Shown in pieces: positions 22,401-35,998 of a DNA stretch of 64,000 nucleotides; positions within the stretch are counted from its first letter, which is position 1, and each line of letters starts with the position of its first letter. The stretch is from Taudactylus pleione (Eukaryota > Chordata > Amphibia > Anura > Myobatrachidae), in contig JAUIMM010000126.1 of NCBI GenBank assembly GCA_031769625.1, positions 8,542,001 through 8,606,000 on the forward strand, read 5' to 3'. Made by a program: the position numbers and the translations under genes. The notes beneath the pieces were generated by a model. That model was not told where the DNA came from and ran no database searches. It was given only the letters and a program-made list of their open reading frames with translations.

Positions 22401-25313
22401 GTAGGGGTAGGGACGTCAACCACCTAGGAACATCCTCCCTTATACGGCACCTGCAGCGCGTTCATAAAAAGTTACTGTCAAGTTCAGAAACTTTGGCTAA
22501 GACCGTAAGCAGTCCAGGGACACCTAAATCCCGTTGTCCTGTTGTATCCAAGCGCCTGCAAACCACACCGTCAACTCCCTCCTCGTCAATTTCCTCCTTA
22601 GTCAGGATCGGAAGTAGTCCTGCAGGCCATGTCACTGGCATGACTGACTCTCCTATCCGGGATTCCTCTGGAGGATCCTGCATTGCTACGCCTACTGCTG
22701 CCGCTGCTGCTGTTGCTGCTGCTGGGAGTCGTTCATCATCCCAGAGAGGAAGTAGGAACACCACTACTTTTACTAAACAATTGACCCTCCAACAGTCCTT
22801 AGCGAGGAGGATGAAGTACGACAGCAGTCATCCTGAAGCAAAACGTATAACTGAGGCCTTGACTGCTATGTTGGTGTTAGACGTGCGTCCGGTATCCGCC
22901 ATTAGTGCAGTGGGATTTAGACAATTGATGGAGGTAGTGTGTCCCCGGTTCCAAATCCCGTCTAGATTCCACTTCACTAGGCAGGCGATACCGAGACTGT
23001 ACAGAAACGTCAGAAAAAGTGTCCTCAGTGTCCTGAAAAATGCCGTTGTACACAATGTCCACTTAACCACGGACATGTGGACAAGTGGAACAGGGCAGAC
23101 TAAGGACTATATGACTGTGACAGCCCACTGGGTAGATGTATCACCTTACGCAGCAACAGCATCAGCGTCACCAGTAGCAGCATCTCAGAAACGCCAGCTC
23201 GTTACAAGGCAGGCTACGCTGTGTATCACCGGTTTCAGTAAGAGGCACACCGCCGACAACCTCTTAGAGAAACTGAGGGAAATCATCGCCCAGTGGCTTA
23301 CCCCACTTAGACTCTCCTGGGGATTTGTGATATCTGACAACGCCACCAATATTGTGCGGGCATTACATCTGGGCAAATTCCAGCACGTCCCATGTTTTGC
23401 TCACACAATAAACTTGGTGGTGCAGAATTTTCTGAAAAGCGACAGGGGCGTGCAGGAGACGCTTTGGGTGGCCCGAAAAATTTCTGGCCACTTTCCCATT
23501 CAGCGACTGCGTGCCGAAGACTGGAGCGCCAGCAAACACTCTTGAACCTGCCCCGCCATCACCTGAAGCAAGAGGTTGTGACGCGGTGGAACTCAACCCT
23601 CTATATGCTTCAGAGGATGGAGGAGCAGCAAAAGGCCATACAAGCCTATACATCCACCTATGACATAGGCAAAGGAGGGGGTATGCACCTGACTCAAGCG
23701 CAGTGGAGAATGATTTCCGTGTTGTGCAAGGTTCTCCAGCCCTTCGAACTTGCCACACGTGAAGTCAGTTCAGACACAGCCAGCTTGAGTCAGGTCATTC
23801 CCCTCATCAGGCTTTTGCAGAAGCAGCTGGAGAAAGTGAAGGAGGAGCTAAGACGGAGCGATTCCGCTCGGCATGTGGGACTTGTGGATGAAGCCCTTCA
23901 TTCGCTTTGCCAGGATTCCAGGGTGGTCAATCTGTTGAAATCAGACCACTACATTTTGGCCACCGTGCTTGATCCTAGGTTTAAAGCCTATGTGGTGTCT
24001 CTCTTTCCGGCCGACACAAGCCTGCAGAGGTGCAAAGACCTGCTGGTGAACACACTGTCAGCTGAAGCGGAACGTGACACGTCAACGGCTCCTTCTTCAT
24101 TTTCTCCCGCAACTGGGGCTGCCAGGAAAAAACTTAGGTATCCTAAGCAACCCGCTGGCGGTGATGCAGGGCAGGCAGGACCAAGTTTGGACATCTGGTC
24201 CGGACTGAAGGACCTGGCAACAATTTCTGACATGTCTACTGTCACTGCATATGATACTGTCACCATTGACAGAATGGTGGAGGATTACATCGGTGACAGC
24301 ATCCAAGTAGGCATGTCAGACAGTCCATACCTGTACTGGCAGGAAAAAGAGGCAATTTGGAGGCCCCTGTACAAGCTGGCTCTATTTTACCTGAGTTGCC
24401 CCCCCTCCACTGTGTACTCCGAAAGAGTGTTTAGTGCAGCCGGGAACCTTGTCAGCGAAAGGCGTAGGAGGTTGCTTCCACAGAATGTGGAGAAGATGAT
24501 GTTCATCAAAATGAATTATCAGCTCTTCCAGGGAGACCAGCCTCCAGAAGGTACCGAGGGACCTGTGGTGGTGGATTCAAGTGGGGACGAGTTAATACTT
24601 TGTGAGGATGAGGATGTACACACTGAAGAGGGTGAGGAATCGGTGGATGAGGAGGATGAGGATGACATCTTGCCTCCGTAGAGCCAGTTTGTGCAGGGAC
24701 ACATTAATTGCCAGCTTGTTTTGTGGGGGCCCAAACGAACCAATCATTTCAGCCACAGTTGTGTGGCAGACCCTGGCGCTGAAATGATTGATTTGTTAAA
24801 GTGTGCATGTCCTGTTTATACAACATAAGGGTGGGTGGGAGGGCCCAAGGACAATTCCATCTTGCACTTCTTTTTTTTCTTTGCATTATGTACAGTTTGG
24901 GGCCTAGTTTTTCTAACTGCCATCCTGTCTGCCACTGCAGTGTCACTCCTAGATGGGTCACGTGTTTGTGCCGCCCACTCGTGTCGCTTAGCATAGTCAT
25001 CCAGCTACCTCGGTGCAACCTTTTGGACATAAAAACACTATTGTGAGGTGTGAGGTGTTCAGAATAGACTGGAAATGAGTGGAAATTAATGTTATTGAGG
25101 TTAATAATAGCATAGGAGCAGAGAAACCAACAAATTCTGTGATTTTAGCTGTTTTTATGCTTTTTAAAAAAAAAATACAGATCCAAAACACAAAACCCAG
25201 AACCCAAAACACGGAAGGGTGGTTTTGGCAAAACCAATCCAGATCCAAAACACGAAGAAAGATCCAGATCCAAAACCAAAACACAAAACACGAAAAGTGG
25301 CCGGTGCACACCC

Positions 25314-25367
<54 letters not shown>

Positions 25368-28300
25368 GTGGTGCTTGAAAGTTTGTGAACCCTTCAGAAT
25401 TTTCTATATATCTCTGCAGAAATTTGGCCTAAAATTACAGCCCCTGCTTCCATCTCACCCTCAAATTTCTCACTGCCTGCTGCCCTCTCTCACCCCCTTT
25501 CCCCCACTAACTGATTTCTTCTCTCTCACCCCCTGCACCACTAACTGCTTCCCTCTCACCCCCTCCTTTCTTTCTATCTGCGCTGGGACGGAACCAGGAG
25601 CATCAGGTCCCAGCTGCACTGCAGCTTAAAGTTAGCACCAGCCAATCCCAGATCACGGACCGGCTGCCATTTAAAAGAAGAGGTAGATTTTTGAATTTGG
25701 CACCAGGAGAAAACAGTAGTATATGTACCTGGATTAATCCTGGAGAGAACAGTAATATATGTGCCTGGGTTACACCAGGAGAGAACAGTAGTATATGTGC
25801 CTGGGTTACACCAAGAGAGAACAGTAGTATATGCGCCAGTTTAAGCCAGGATAGAATAGTATATCCGCCAGTTTATACATCAGGAGAGAACAGTATTCCT
25901 CTTATAGAGATCTGAGTTTAATGCCTGCCCAATCTCACTACCATTAAACTTTAAATCAATCCCAAATACCATTAGCAAAATATTAACCTATATCACAGTT
26001 ATGTAGTATTTTTGTAGCCGTATCCATCAGCACAGTGGTTCCCAAACTTTTTTACTTCACGGCACCCTTAATGTCTCAGCAGTTTTTCGTGATACCCCTA
26101 AGGCAAAAGAAAACACTTTACTTTATATCCTAACAACTAAGTAGCTGTTATAAAGAATGACAGAAATAAATTGAAAAATAAAAAGAGGTACTCCTGCCGA
26201 TATGTGAAAAAAGATAAGCCTCAAAAGTGTGCCTTTTGCAGTTGGTTAAGCAAGCCCCTGAGTTTTTTAAGCTGGGTACACACTAAGATGATTCGCCGTC
26301 CTATCTGACAATTGGCAAGTGCATATACACTTACTAATTGTCGGCCCCATGTGCTCAGATGCTGATGCAGAGGTGGGCCTGTGTGTTCTTTAAATGTCAG
26401 GGCCTATTTTTAGTCCCAGTCCTGCCCTGGCTAGATTGGAAGGCAGGACCATGTATTGGGCAGCTAAACTGATGCTTTGCCATTTTAGCGCTCTGTGCAC
26501 TAGCAGGAGTAGGTTGTCTGGATACTACTTCTCTCATTCCACATTGGCCAGGAGTACAGACACATGGAAGACAGTGCTTTCTCTTTCTGGGCAGGATGCA
26601 CTATCATCAATTATGCAGTCAAATCTCCAAAAATGCAATTTTCGGGAGTTTGACCGCATTTCTCATATGCACCAAGCTTCAGAAAGCAAAGCTTTTCGCA
26701 TCCTGGACCTGTTGGGCAACGCCATCTATAGATTTAATTGCAAATCTTCATGCATACCGGCGCCATTAACAGGGCCGAATTTACTGTTAGGCAACCTAGG
26801 TGGCTGCCTAGGGCCCGGTGGATTCCAAGGGCCCCCCTGAAATCTGACCATAGAGAGCACCTGCTGCTGGCAGCAGCCGGGGAGAGGACACAGCAGCACA
26901 CACAGGCAGTCTCTGGTAGCAGCAGCACGGACCACGGGCCAAGTGTAGCAGATGATCCCATCATGATCTCAAAATAAACGTTAGGGGATTTGGAGAATTT
27001 ATTAACTGTCTGAACAATTTTTGAGAGTTTTTTCAAAATTGAAAAAAAAATTGTCTTTTTGAGAAAATCAAAATTGATATTTTGACCGTTAGCATGTTTC
27101 AATTAAAATGAAAAAATGTATGTGTTTATATATCATATGAAATCCCATTAAAAATATGTTTAAAATTATACTCTCTAAGCTGCAAAAGCAATTTTAAAAA
27201 CTGTTAATAGCAAATTTTTCATTAAAAATTTGCAGCTTTAGAGGCATATAACTTCAAAAGTACAGATTGGAAAATATTTGATTGTATATATTTTATCCTC
27301 CTTTCAGAGCTGAAGTGCTTGCTCACGAGATTAAGGAACAGCAGGGACAGCTTGCAGACTACAACATGGTACTTTCTACACTTACTAATAAATATTGCTA
27401 TCAAATGAATAACATATACTGTATATGGTATGAACGGGTTGTGTTCAGGATGCCGGCTCTCAGGATCTGGCGGTCAGAATCCTGATGTCTGGATCCCAAA
27501 CTACCCCTAACTCTAACCCTCTTTCCCCGCAGCCTAAACCTAACCTCCCCCCCTTCCCCCCCTAGTGGCTTACCCCCCACCAATAACTCTCCCGCTAGCC
27601 TCAATGCTTACTGTTGCGATGCTGGCGCCGGGATTCTGACTGGTGTTGGGATTCCAGCTCCGGCATTCTAATCTCCAGCATCCCAACAGTCGGGATTTCA
27701 ACTAAATGGTGAATGTCAGTATCCGTACTGTCTGGACCTGTTGGAATCAGCATGTGCCTTTGGGCACAGGAACTGGGACCACTGGGTTATAGATGTAGCT
27801 GTAGTTAGAGTAGCTAAGTACTTTAGAGATGTTATTTGCTGGAGCAGACTCCAGGGTGACAAAGCAAGTAGGTAACCAGACTAAAAGTCTGTAATACTCG
27901 AAACCGGACTGAAACCAGCGACGAGAAGACCTGGCTGGGGCCGATGGACGCTGGATGCCGGGCTGAGACCGGTAATGCCTCTGATCGGGCTGGGACCGGT
28001 AATGCGTGCTACTGAACACCAGACTTGGACTGGTGACACTTGAACTGTACACCGGGCTGGAACCAGTGAGACGAAAGCTGGAAACTGGACTGTGACCAGT
28101 GGTACAAGACTAGAAACAGTAATGCTGGGAGTCGAGCTAGGATCAATAAATGTAGCAGAACTTTAGGACACTTGAAGACTGCATCTGTATATGTAGTGCT
28201 AATACTGTGGTAGAAAGCTGAGGAAATGTGCTTGCTGCAGAGGTATTCTAGAACTGTCAGGAGGACACTGTGCTTGCAGCACAGAACTGAAATGTTAATG

Positions 28301-31300
28301 TCCTTTAGAATGAGCATACAGTAAAAGGCTGAAACTAGCACACAAAGCAGATAGATAACTTGCTTACAGAAATATCAAAGGTAACTGCATACATGGATCC
28401 AGGAAATCTGCAGGAGATTGAAGGGTGCACTTTTCCAGAGAGTAGAATGCAACTGGTTAAATATAGATATGAACTGAACTCTGCAGGACTTGAAAACAGC
28501 AAGCAGGAGCACACTGGAGTTAGATTAGGTGAGGTTGACGGGTGGAAGCACAATCTCGCACCGGGACCCGGCAGGGTGCCAGCATCGGCAAGTGCATACA
28601 CACTTGCCGATGACTGAACGACGGCAGGGCCATGTTGCATTCAGCAGCATGGCCCCCACTGACAATATCGCCCATCAGACCTACAATGGACGAGGTCACT
28701 GACATCGTGCGAGTGCATGCATAATCAGTGACATCGTCAGTACATCCTGGACAACTTAACAAATTTGTCATAACGATTGTCGTTACCGGCAAATTCGTCT
28801 ACAATGTCGTCTAGTGTGTACCCGGCATAAGATGCAGGCATATAAACAAGACTGTAGAATTCAGGGGCATATTCCAGCAGGCTCAGTACTTAAGCACACT
28901 AAAGAGTCTTGTAATCAGTGAGGTGAAGCTGGAAGCAGTTCTGAGCTTGTGACACAGGAATAATAGGAGAAAAGCTTGAAACACTGAGGCTTAGCTGGGA
29001 AGATACACAGGAATCACATAAATAATAATGTAGCTTGGAAAGCTCAGCAGTGCTGGTGCTTGAGGAGAGAAAACCCAGCAATACTGAGACAATGTAATCA
29101 CACTAGGAATTGCAGACTTACTGCTAAACAGGAGCCAGGAATTCAGCAATTTGACTTGTTGCTCTGGCAGTGAGCTGGTGAACAGGAAGGGTTTACATAG
29201 GTGCTACAGATCACTGATTGGCTGCCAGAGTCAACTGTGCTAGGGAGCACTCTGACTGGAGGGGATATGGTCAGCTGACAAGATCCAAAATGGCGATATC
29301 CATGCATCAATTCCAAAATGCAAGTACAATTAGAAACATGACCTGCGGGACAGGTTAGTGATAAAACACTTAGTGCATGAAGTTTGTTTGAAAGTCCGGT
29401 TTATAACCGTAAATAGTGTACAAAGTTTAGGGATAGCAGTTAAAATTGCTTTCAAGGATCATAGTTGCTTTGTAAAGTTGTAATATGTGGCCTTTGTGGT
29501 AGATGATGGGCCACATTTGAGGTCCTTAGACCATTATATTACTTACATCTTTTTGTAATATTTTGCAAAAATTGGCTTGTATTATGCATGTAATACGACA
29601 CATAAACAATGAAGTGTGCTACTAGCTAAGGAGAGTGTTTTGTATATTTTACAGCTGGTAGACAAACTGAATACTAACATGGATATGGAGGAAGTGCTAA
29701 ACGACTACAATACAGTAAGTGATAGTTTATTATTATTATTTGATGTCATTATTATCTAAGTTTGAACTTCAAAGGTTGCATCTGATCCTTTCTACCCGAG
29801 GCTTAGCAATAACCGACAAGACAACTTGTATAAGTTTCGGGTTGCAACTCCCATGCTTGGCCCCTGTTTGGGCCCTGTTTTTGTTTATAAAGGAGGGGGG
29901 CTCCTTTATAAACAAAAAAAAAAAAAAAATACTTATCTTCTGTATTCATTGAAGCTTGTGCTCATAAATTGCTCCAAAATAATTACTGTTCTTCAAACAG
30001 TGGAGTCAAATTAGAGATTACTGATTGATAAAGTGCTTGTAATCTATGGGTCTGATTCAGAGATGGACACTAATGTGAGCGCAGCTGTGATTTTGCATTG
30101 GAACGAATTGCAAAAATATGATAATAGTTCCAAAGCTTACCTGAGCATTATGACACCCATCGCTGCCTGCTCATATGTGTACAACATCCCTTACCTGCGT
30201 AAATATCAGTAACATCGACGCACATCGACCGGCCATCTTGCCTTAATGGCAGGTGTGACCAGCCGCAGACAATTACCACCCCTAAACACTGACTATCTGT
30301 CACTCACTTTGCGAGTGAATCCTCTCTACGAACATAATAGCAATCCCGGCGCGTGCACATTGCGACTTATACGCATGCGCACTGGCAAACAATCGATCTC
30401 CGTAAATATCGCCATTGCATCCATCTCTGAATCAGTTTATCTAGTGAGGTTAGTCCCTTTCAACAGCAGCTCAAGGATAGGTTGGCTGTGTATTATTGGG
30501 TGTATCTAGGGCTGCATTGTATCCCAGCATGATGCTGTGATTTTATACTGGCCTTCGGCTGTTGCACATGAGACAATATTGCTCTGTATGTTGGATAAAA
30601 GGACTGTACAGTATACTGTTGTCATTCCAGACAAAACACCTCAAGACTGATAGTTTTCCATGCATTCATAAGAGCTGGTTATTATCACTGACAAGACTGT
30701 CATAGCGCACACTTTATCATGTGCAAGGAGTGCAGATATTTCGTATACCAGTGATTTGGGACAAACACACCCTTCTTGTGCACTGTGCCATTTATTAGTG
30801 CTGCATATACTTTTTGGTACTGAAGTTTAACATTAGACATTCCTTTCCAGTAACTTCATCATCCAAAAAAGTAGACAACATTGAGTAAGACGTGCTCCTT
30901 ATGTACTGAAGATTTTGAGGCTAAACACAAACTGCTTTCTAACTGGTTACAGAACCCAAATGTTTCTCTTAACATTCTTATTATCTACTACTAGTTTTAA
31001 ATAAAGACCATTTACATTGTGCTTTATGCGCTGTGTATGTCTTAAAAAGAAGAAAGTAACTGTAAGCTCCCTATGTCTGGAAGAGAGCTTCAAATCTATC
31101 ATTGTAATATGTAAATGAGGAGCGTGCAAAAGTCTATCTTGTGACCTACATTCATTATGTTCAGTAGGCGCTCCGAAATATATTATGTTCTCTCCCAGAT
31201 GAAGGAAGCATAGTAGACTTTTCATGACATACATGTTGCAAAAGGTACTATGGGCCTGATTCAGAACTCCAAGGATGAACGCACATCTCTGATGTTTATG

Positions 31301-34300
31301 GTTCTGCGTCTGCGCAGGACCCGTTCTGCGCTTGTGAAGGACTGGTCCTGTGATCTCGCTCGCAGACCTCCCAAGCCGCAGCATGATCGTCATGCGGGGA
31401 CGTGCCTGGTCACCGCTCCCGGAAACGGAGGCGTGTCGCGATTGTAATCCCAGCCTGCAAAGTCGATCGCAGTGCTGGGATCGCAAATGCAGCGACACCT
31501 TGGTCGCAGTGCTGGGATAGCAAATGTCTGACACCCCATTCTGCATTTGTATCTGAGATGGATGGATTTGCACAGCGGCTTTTGTGCGGCTCTGCAAACC
31601 CGTCCATCTCTGAATCAAGCCCTTTGTATGAAGCATATTCTGTCCTCGCGAACATGGTAACTAAAGCATTTTTTTTTTCACTTTATATAAACATCTTACA
31701 TGTCCTATATTCCTATTTATCACAGCTAAAATCTCAGAATGACCGGGAAGCCCAGAGCATAGATGTCATTTTTACAGAAAGACAAGCGTAAGTAGTTTTA
31801 CTAAAGAATTTCATGGTTTATTTTCTCTGACTTGGTATAAATTCAGAGATCAACCAACAAAATGATTCTGTATCCTTTATGTGTAGACAAATAAAATTAG
31901 CCTGCACCCGAACCATTGGGGCAGATTTAATTCAGCACAAGGTGAAGTTATTCACACTTCCAGGTATTACAGTGAGTATATCATTGTTCACACATCTATG
32001 GGGTGCCAGAAACAATAAGCAACATTTCTCTAATATCCTGTAGAATGTCATTATGCCAGGCTACTATGGGACCTCGAGCTGGAGTGAAACTGCCCTTGTA
32101 TATTTTCTGTTCTGACTTTTCTATGCTATTAATAGTAGTATAACATGTAACCAATAAGACATTTGTTATCATTATCTTACTTGAACTAGACTAATACCTG
32201 GCTGGATCTTCCCACTACAACATGTATGGCAGTTATTTAAAAGTGAGTAACTAACTATTATCAGGGAAGATTTAGCATAAGGCATGACAACGATGCATGA
32301 TTGTTTACAGGATGTATTGTGACAATTATTTACAAGTACAATGCTATTAAGGTACCTGTTTTACTAAAATAAAAGTAACCACGTTGTTGCTCTCTACTCC
32401 CCTCCGCAGTGGGAGCCATTAGCAGGGTGGCACTCCTGCTTCCACTGCAGATGATAGTGGGAGATGGGGCAGCATTCAGATTATCTGTATAGATTTATAT
32501 AACTAAATTAATGCCAGTCTGCCGTGCTGTGTGAAACTGCAGGTAAGATCATTTTTCGCAAAGTGAAATTTGGTATCACATTGAGATGAATATCAGTACC
32601 ATCTTTCTGTAATTTTATCAATCAGAAAAGTCTTCTGGTGGTTTTTGTAGCTGGTTGTTTATTAGAACAATGGCAGAACCCTGGAGGGCCATTGCCTTGT
32701 CAGGAAAGTAGCCAGCATTTTTGGAGTCTCTAGCATTGCCTCCAGAATTACAGTCTACATGAGATGGATTTGCATTGGGTAGCAAGCTACAAAAAGTACT
32801 TTAAATAACATTGTGTATGAAGTACATCTATAGTGTAAATTCAGAGGAGCAGCCATTTTGTGGGATGAACAGTTGTCATGTAGAAACCAATGACATCATT
32901 AAAGTGTGTATATAGGGCACTGGGTCCTAGTGAACGTCAAATGCTGCATTTTCATAAATGTTGCTTCAGAACATAAATTGTCTGCTTTGTGTGCAGATGA
33001 CAGATTCTCTTTGAAAATATTTTTAAATGTGTGTAACACAAATAGATATTTTTTTTCAAACTTTTTTTTTAAGTTTCTTTTAAAGATACTTTTTATTGAA
33101 GTCATTTTTTATTTTATTTTTTTTAAATTTGGTACAATCTCTCATATGTCCCAATGCCCTACATTTAACACACCCAGATCAACCCATTTCTTCTCATTTC
33201 TTGTTGGATGACACCCCTGTCCTGCTTGTGACTTTCCACTGTTGCCATTGGTTAATCAAGACTGTCCTACTAAAATTTTAACTGTTGCATATATAATTTC
33301 TATATTATTGTTCCCACATTCTTGGTTCTTACCCTTTGCTATGTGTATGCCAATAGTTAGTTACCTCATATAAATCCAAGGGAATTTCCATTTGTTTGTT
33401 TTTAAATCTAGTTTAAAAACATTGATTTTATTAGTAAAAGAAAACAGATGCAGAAGGAATTAACAAAAATCCACCGGTATATGCAGATAGTATTGGTATG
33501 TAAAAATTTTTATAATCATGACGTAAGAAATAAATCACCGGGTCGACATGCAGCCCCATCAGCCCAGCAGGTGAATTGCTGGTGAGCGCAATGGCCAATT
33601 TGCCCATTGATATCATAGTTCTCTCTCACTGCAAAGCCTGAAGTGGTGTTCCTGTGTTTAAGTGTTTACTGTGTTTTACCAACTTCAGACCATTATTGGA
33701 GGCAGCCAATTATAGTAATCACTGTTTGATTAATGTGTTCACACAACTAGAACACCTAGGAAGAGGAGAGAAATGTTACAGATAGAGCCTGATTATTGCT
33801 TTATGTGCTAGAGTTAAAGGACTCAAAGGGGATAATTCAATTAGCAGTAATGTTCGGTTACTTACATCACTGCTAATTATAGTGACCGAGCATCTCATAT
33901 TTTCCTGCACTGTTTGTGGTCGCAAGGTGACAGAAGAACGGTCTGAACGCTGGCACATCAAGCTTACCACAACTAACTGAATACCCATCATAACCACCGT
34001 GCATTTTCAGAAATTAAGCATGATGGTAAATTTCATTGTTCTATGTTAGTTGGACTTTCAAATACATTTTTATTAAAAAAAAGTAAAGCTAAAGCACCTT
34101 CCCTGCTCCATTACAGACAACTGCATCTCCATTTTATGACAATGTCCTGATGGGTTCTTATATGAGTCAAAAATTGTGACTGCATTGCTGTGACATCTGT
34201 AAAGCAAAAGTCTGCAAAGCTATCGGTAACTGTTTGCTTGTTTAGTTAGTAAAGTACTATCCTCCTAACAGCTACATGCTGCAGAGGAGGAAAGACATCA

Positions 34301-35946
34301 GAGTTGACATAACACTGCAATCATGTACTCCCTACATGATGTTTAGCTATGCAATATTATTATTAGTATTATTATTATCCTTAATATTGCGCCACAAGTG
34401 TTCCGCAGCACCTTACAAAATATATAAATAAGTGAACAAGAAACCAGTGACTTACAGTACAATATAATGCAGGACAAGGACATGGTTTATACACATTGCT
34501 GCATTAGCAATCATAACACTCAAAATAAGCAGCAGGGCGTAAGCAACCAAGTGTTAGGTACCCTTGTTGGAAGTAAAGAGTAGATGAAAGTAATACCCCT
34601 TTTCCACCACCACAAACTCCCTGGTTATTGCCGTGTCTACCAGAGTCATGGCTCAGTGGTAAAGGTTCCTAGGAAAAAGTTCCCGGTCAACCTGGCATTT
34701 CTCCCCGGGCCTCGAGCAGGGTTTTACGCGGGTAAAACCCAGGTAGGGCTCCATGGAAACGGCTATCCCGGGTCATCCAACCTGGGTCCCGTTCACAGCA
34801 TAGGGAGAGCATTATTTCCTGGTGCCTGCAGATGATGTAACCTCCAAGCGCCGGTAGATGTAAGCTCTGGAAATATCCCAGGTCCAGCATGCGGTGTAAA
34901 TGGGGTTCAAGCTACTGTGACATGTGTTCAGTTGCTTTTTAAAAACATAACATATTTATCTATACTTTTAATAAAGTTGTAATGGTTGTGTCTGTATATA
35001 AAAATTATTTTGGAGAAATGTACTTTTTGTTTGTCTGTCTGTTTGCTCCGGCATCATGCAAAAACTACAGGATGAATTTAGATTGCGTTTTCAGTGTTTT
35101 ATAGCTTAGTCACCTAGAAAGAAACTGAGGTATGTATTATTTCAATGTGACATCGGGGAGAGGCGCAATAAATGAAACAAACAGACCCTTGACACTCGGC
35201 GCATGCAGTGTGCAGGCTCCTCAAGCCAAAAATGACTAGATGTATATAAATATAATTTTATTGGGACAAATATTCTTTTAGGTAATGTTTATGAACTATG
35301 GAGATAAAACATTTTTTTATCGGAATTTGCACAGGCTCCTCAAGTTTAAAATGACTGTATGTATGTATATATATATATATTTATATACACAATATATACA
35401 TATATTGCACACCCCAAAAGTAAACCATTATATATGTATGCGTATATAAATACATATATATATATCTCAAGATCTATTTTGCAGGAAAATGCAACTGTAT
35501 ATTAATCACTAATCAGGCAGCTTATCTTGACTCATGAAGTTGCAGTACACATGTCAATCCAGTAGATGGTGCACAAATACATACTACATGTCATAGACTC
35601 GCTGATCATGTTACTTGCAACCTTTGAGTGTTACTGTAGGTTAAGTGGCTTGCACATGAGTTAGTAGACCCAAGCATATTTTTTTGTGTTAATCCCTGTA
35701 GGAAAAACTGCAAATATAGTTTACAAAGACATTTTGCAATTTAATGTCTACAATATAAAATATACATCACAATATTAGATGCCACTACTGTCGCTGAGCA
35801 ATAACCTATATCCACGCGAGCAAAGCTGCATAACATATATTTATAATTTGATAATAAAGAGAAATGAAAAAATAAAGACTAAAAATTAAATGATACAACA
35901 CTAAAAAATATATAAGGCGTTACTGCTAATGGACTGATGTTTTTTT

Positions 35947-35998
<52 letters not shown>

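Larger units (their letters stand above)
19408..25316 (+). mobile_element. hAT transposon, 5.9 kb, structurally complete
   Basis: The left end TAGGGGTGAGCGGGTTCGGA and the right end CCGGTGCACACCCCTA are inverted matches of the hAT type (TAGGGGTG/CACCCCTA). The flanks give an 8-bp ATATATAT on each side, as hAT requires, though the target is itself a TA tract so this is weak alone. Subterminal repeats (GATCCGAG at the left; GATCCAAAACAC at the right) are typical transposase-binding regions. The interior holds a tandem array, then a hAT transposase with one frameshift. No second gene is seen. Confidence 0.85.

Noticed and set aside
26394..26840. 148-codon open frame
   Set aside because: Considered as a hAT transposase remnant, but no motif could be named, and it ends inside a dispersed repeat.
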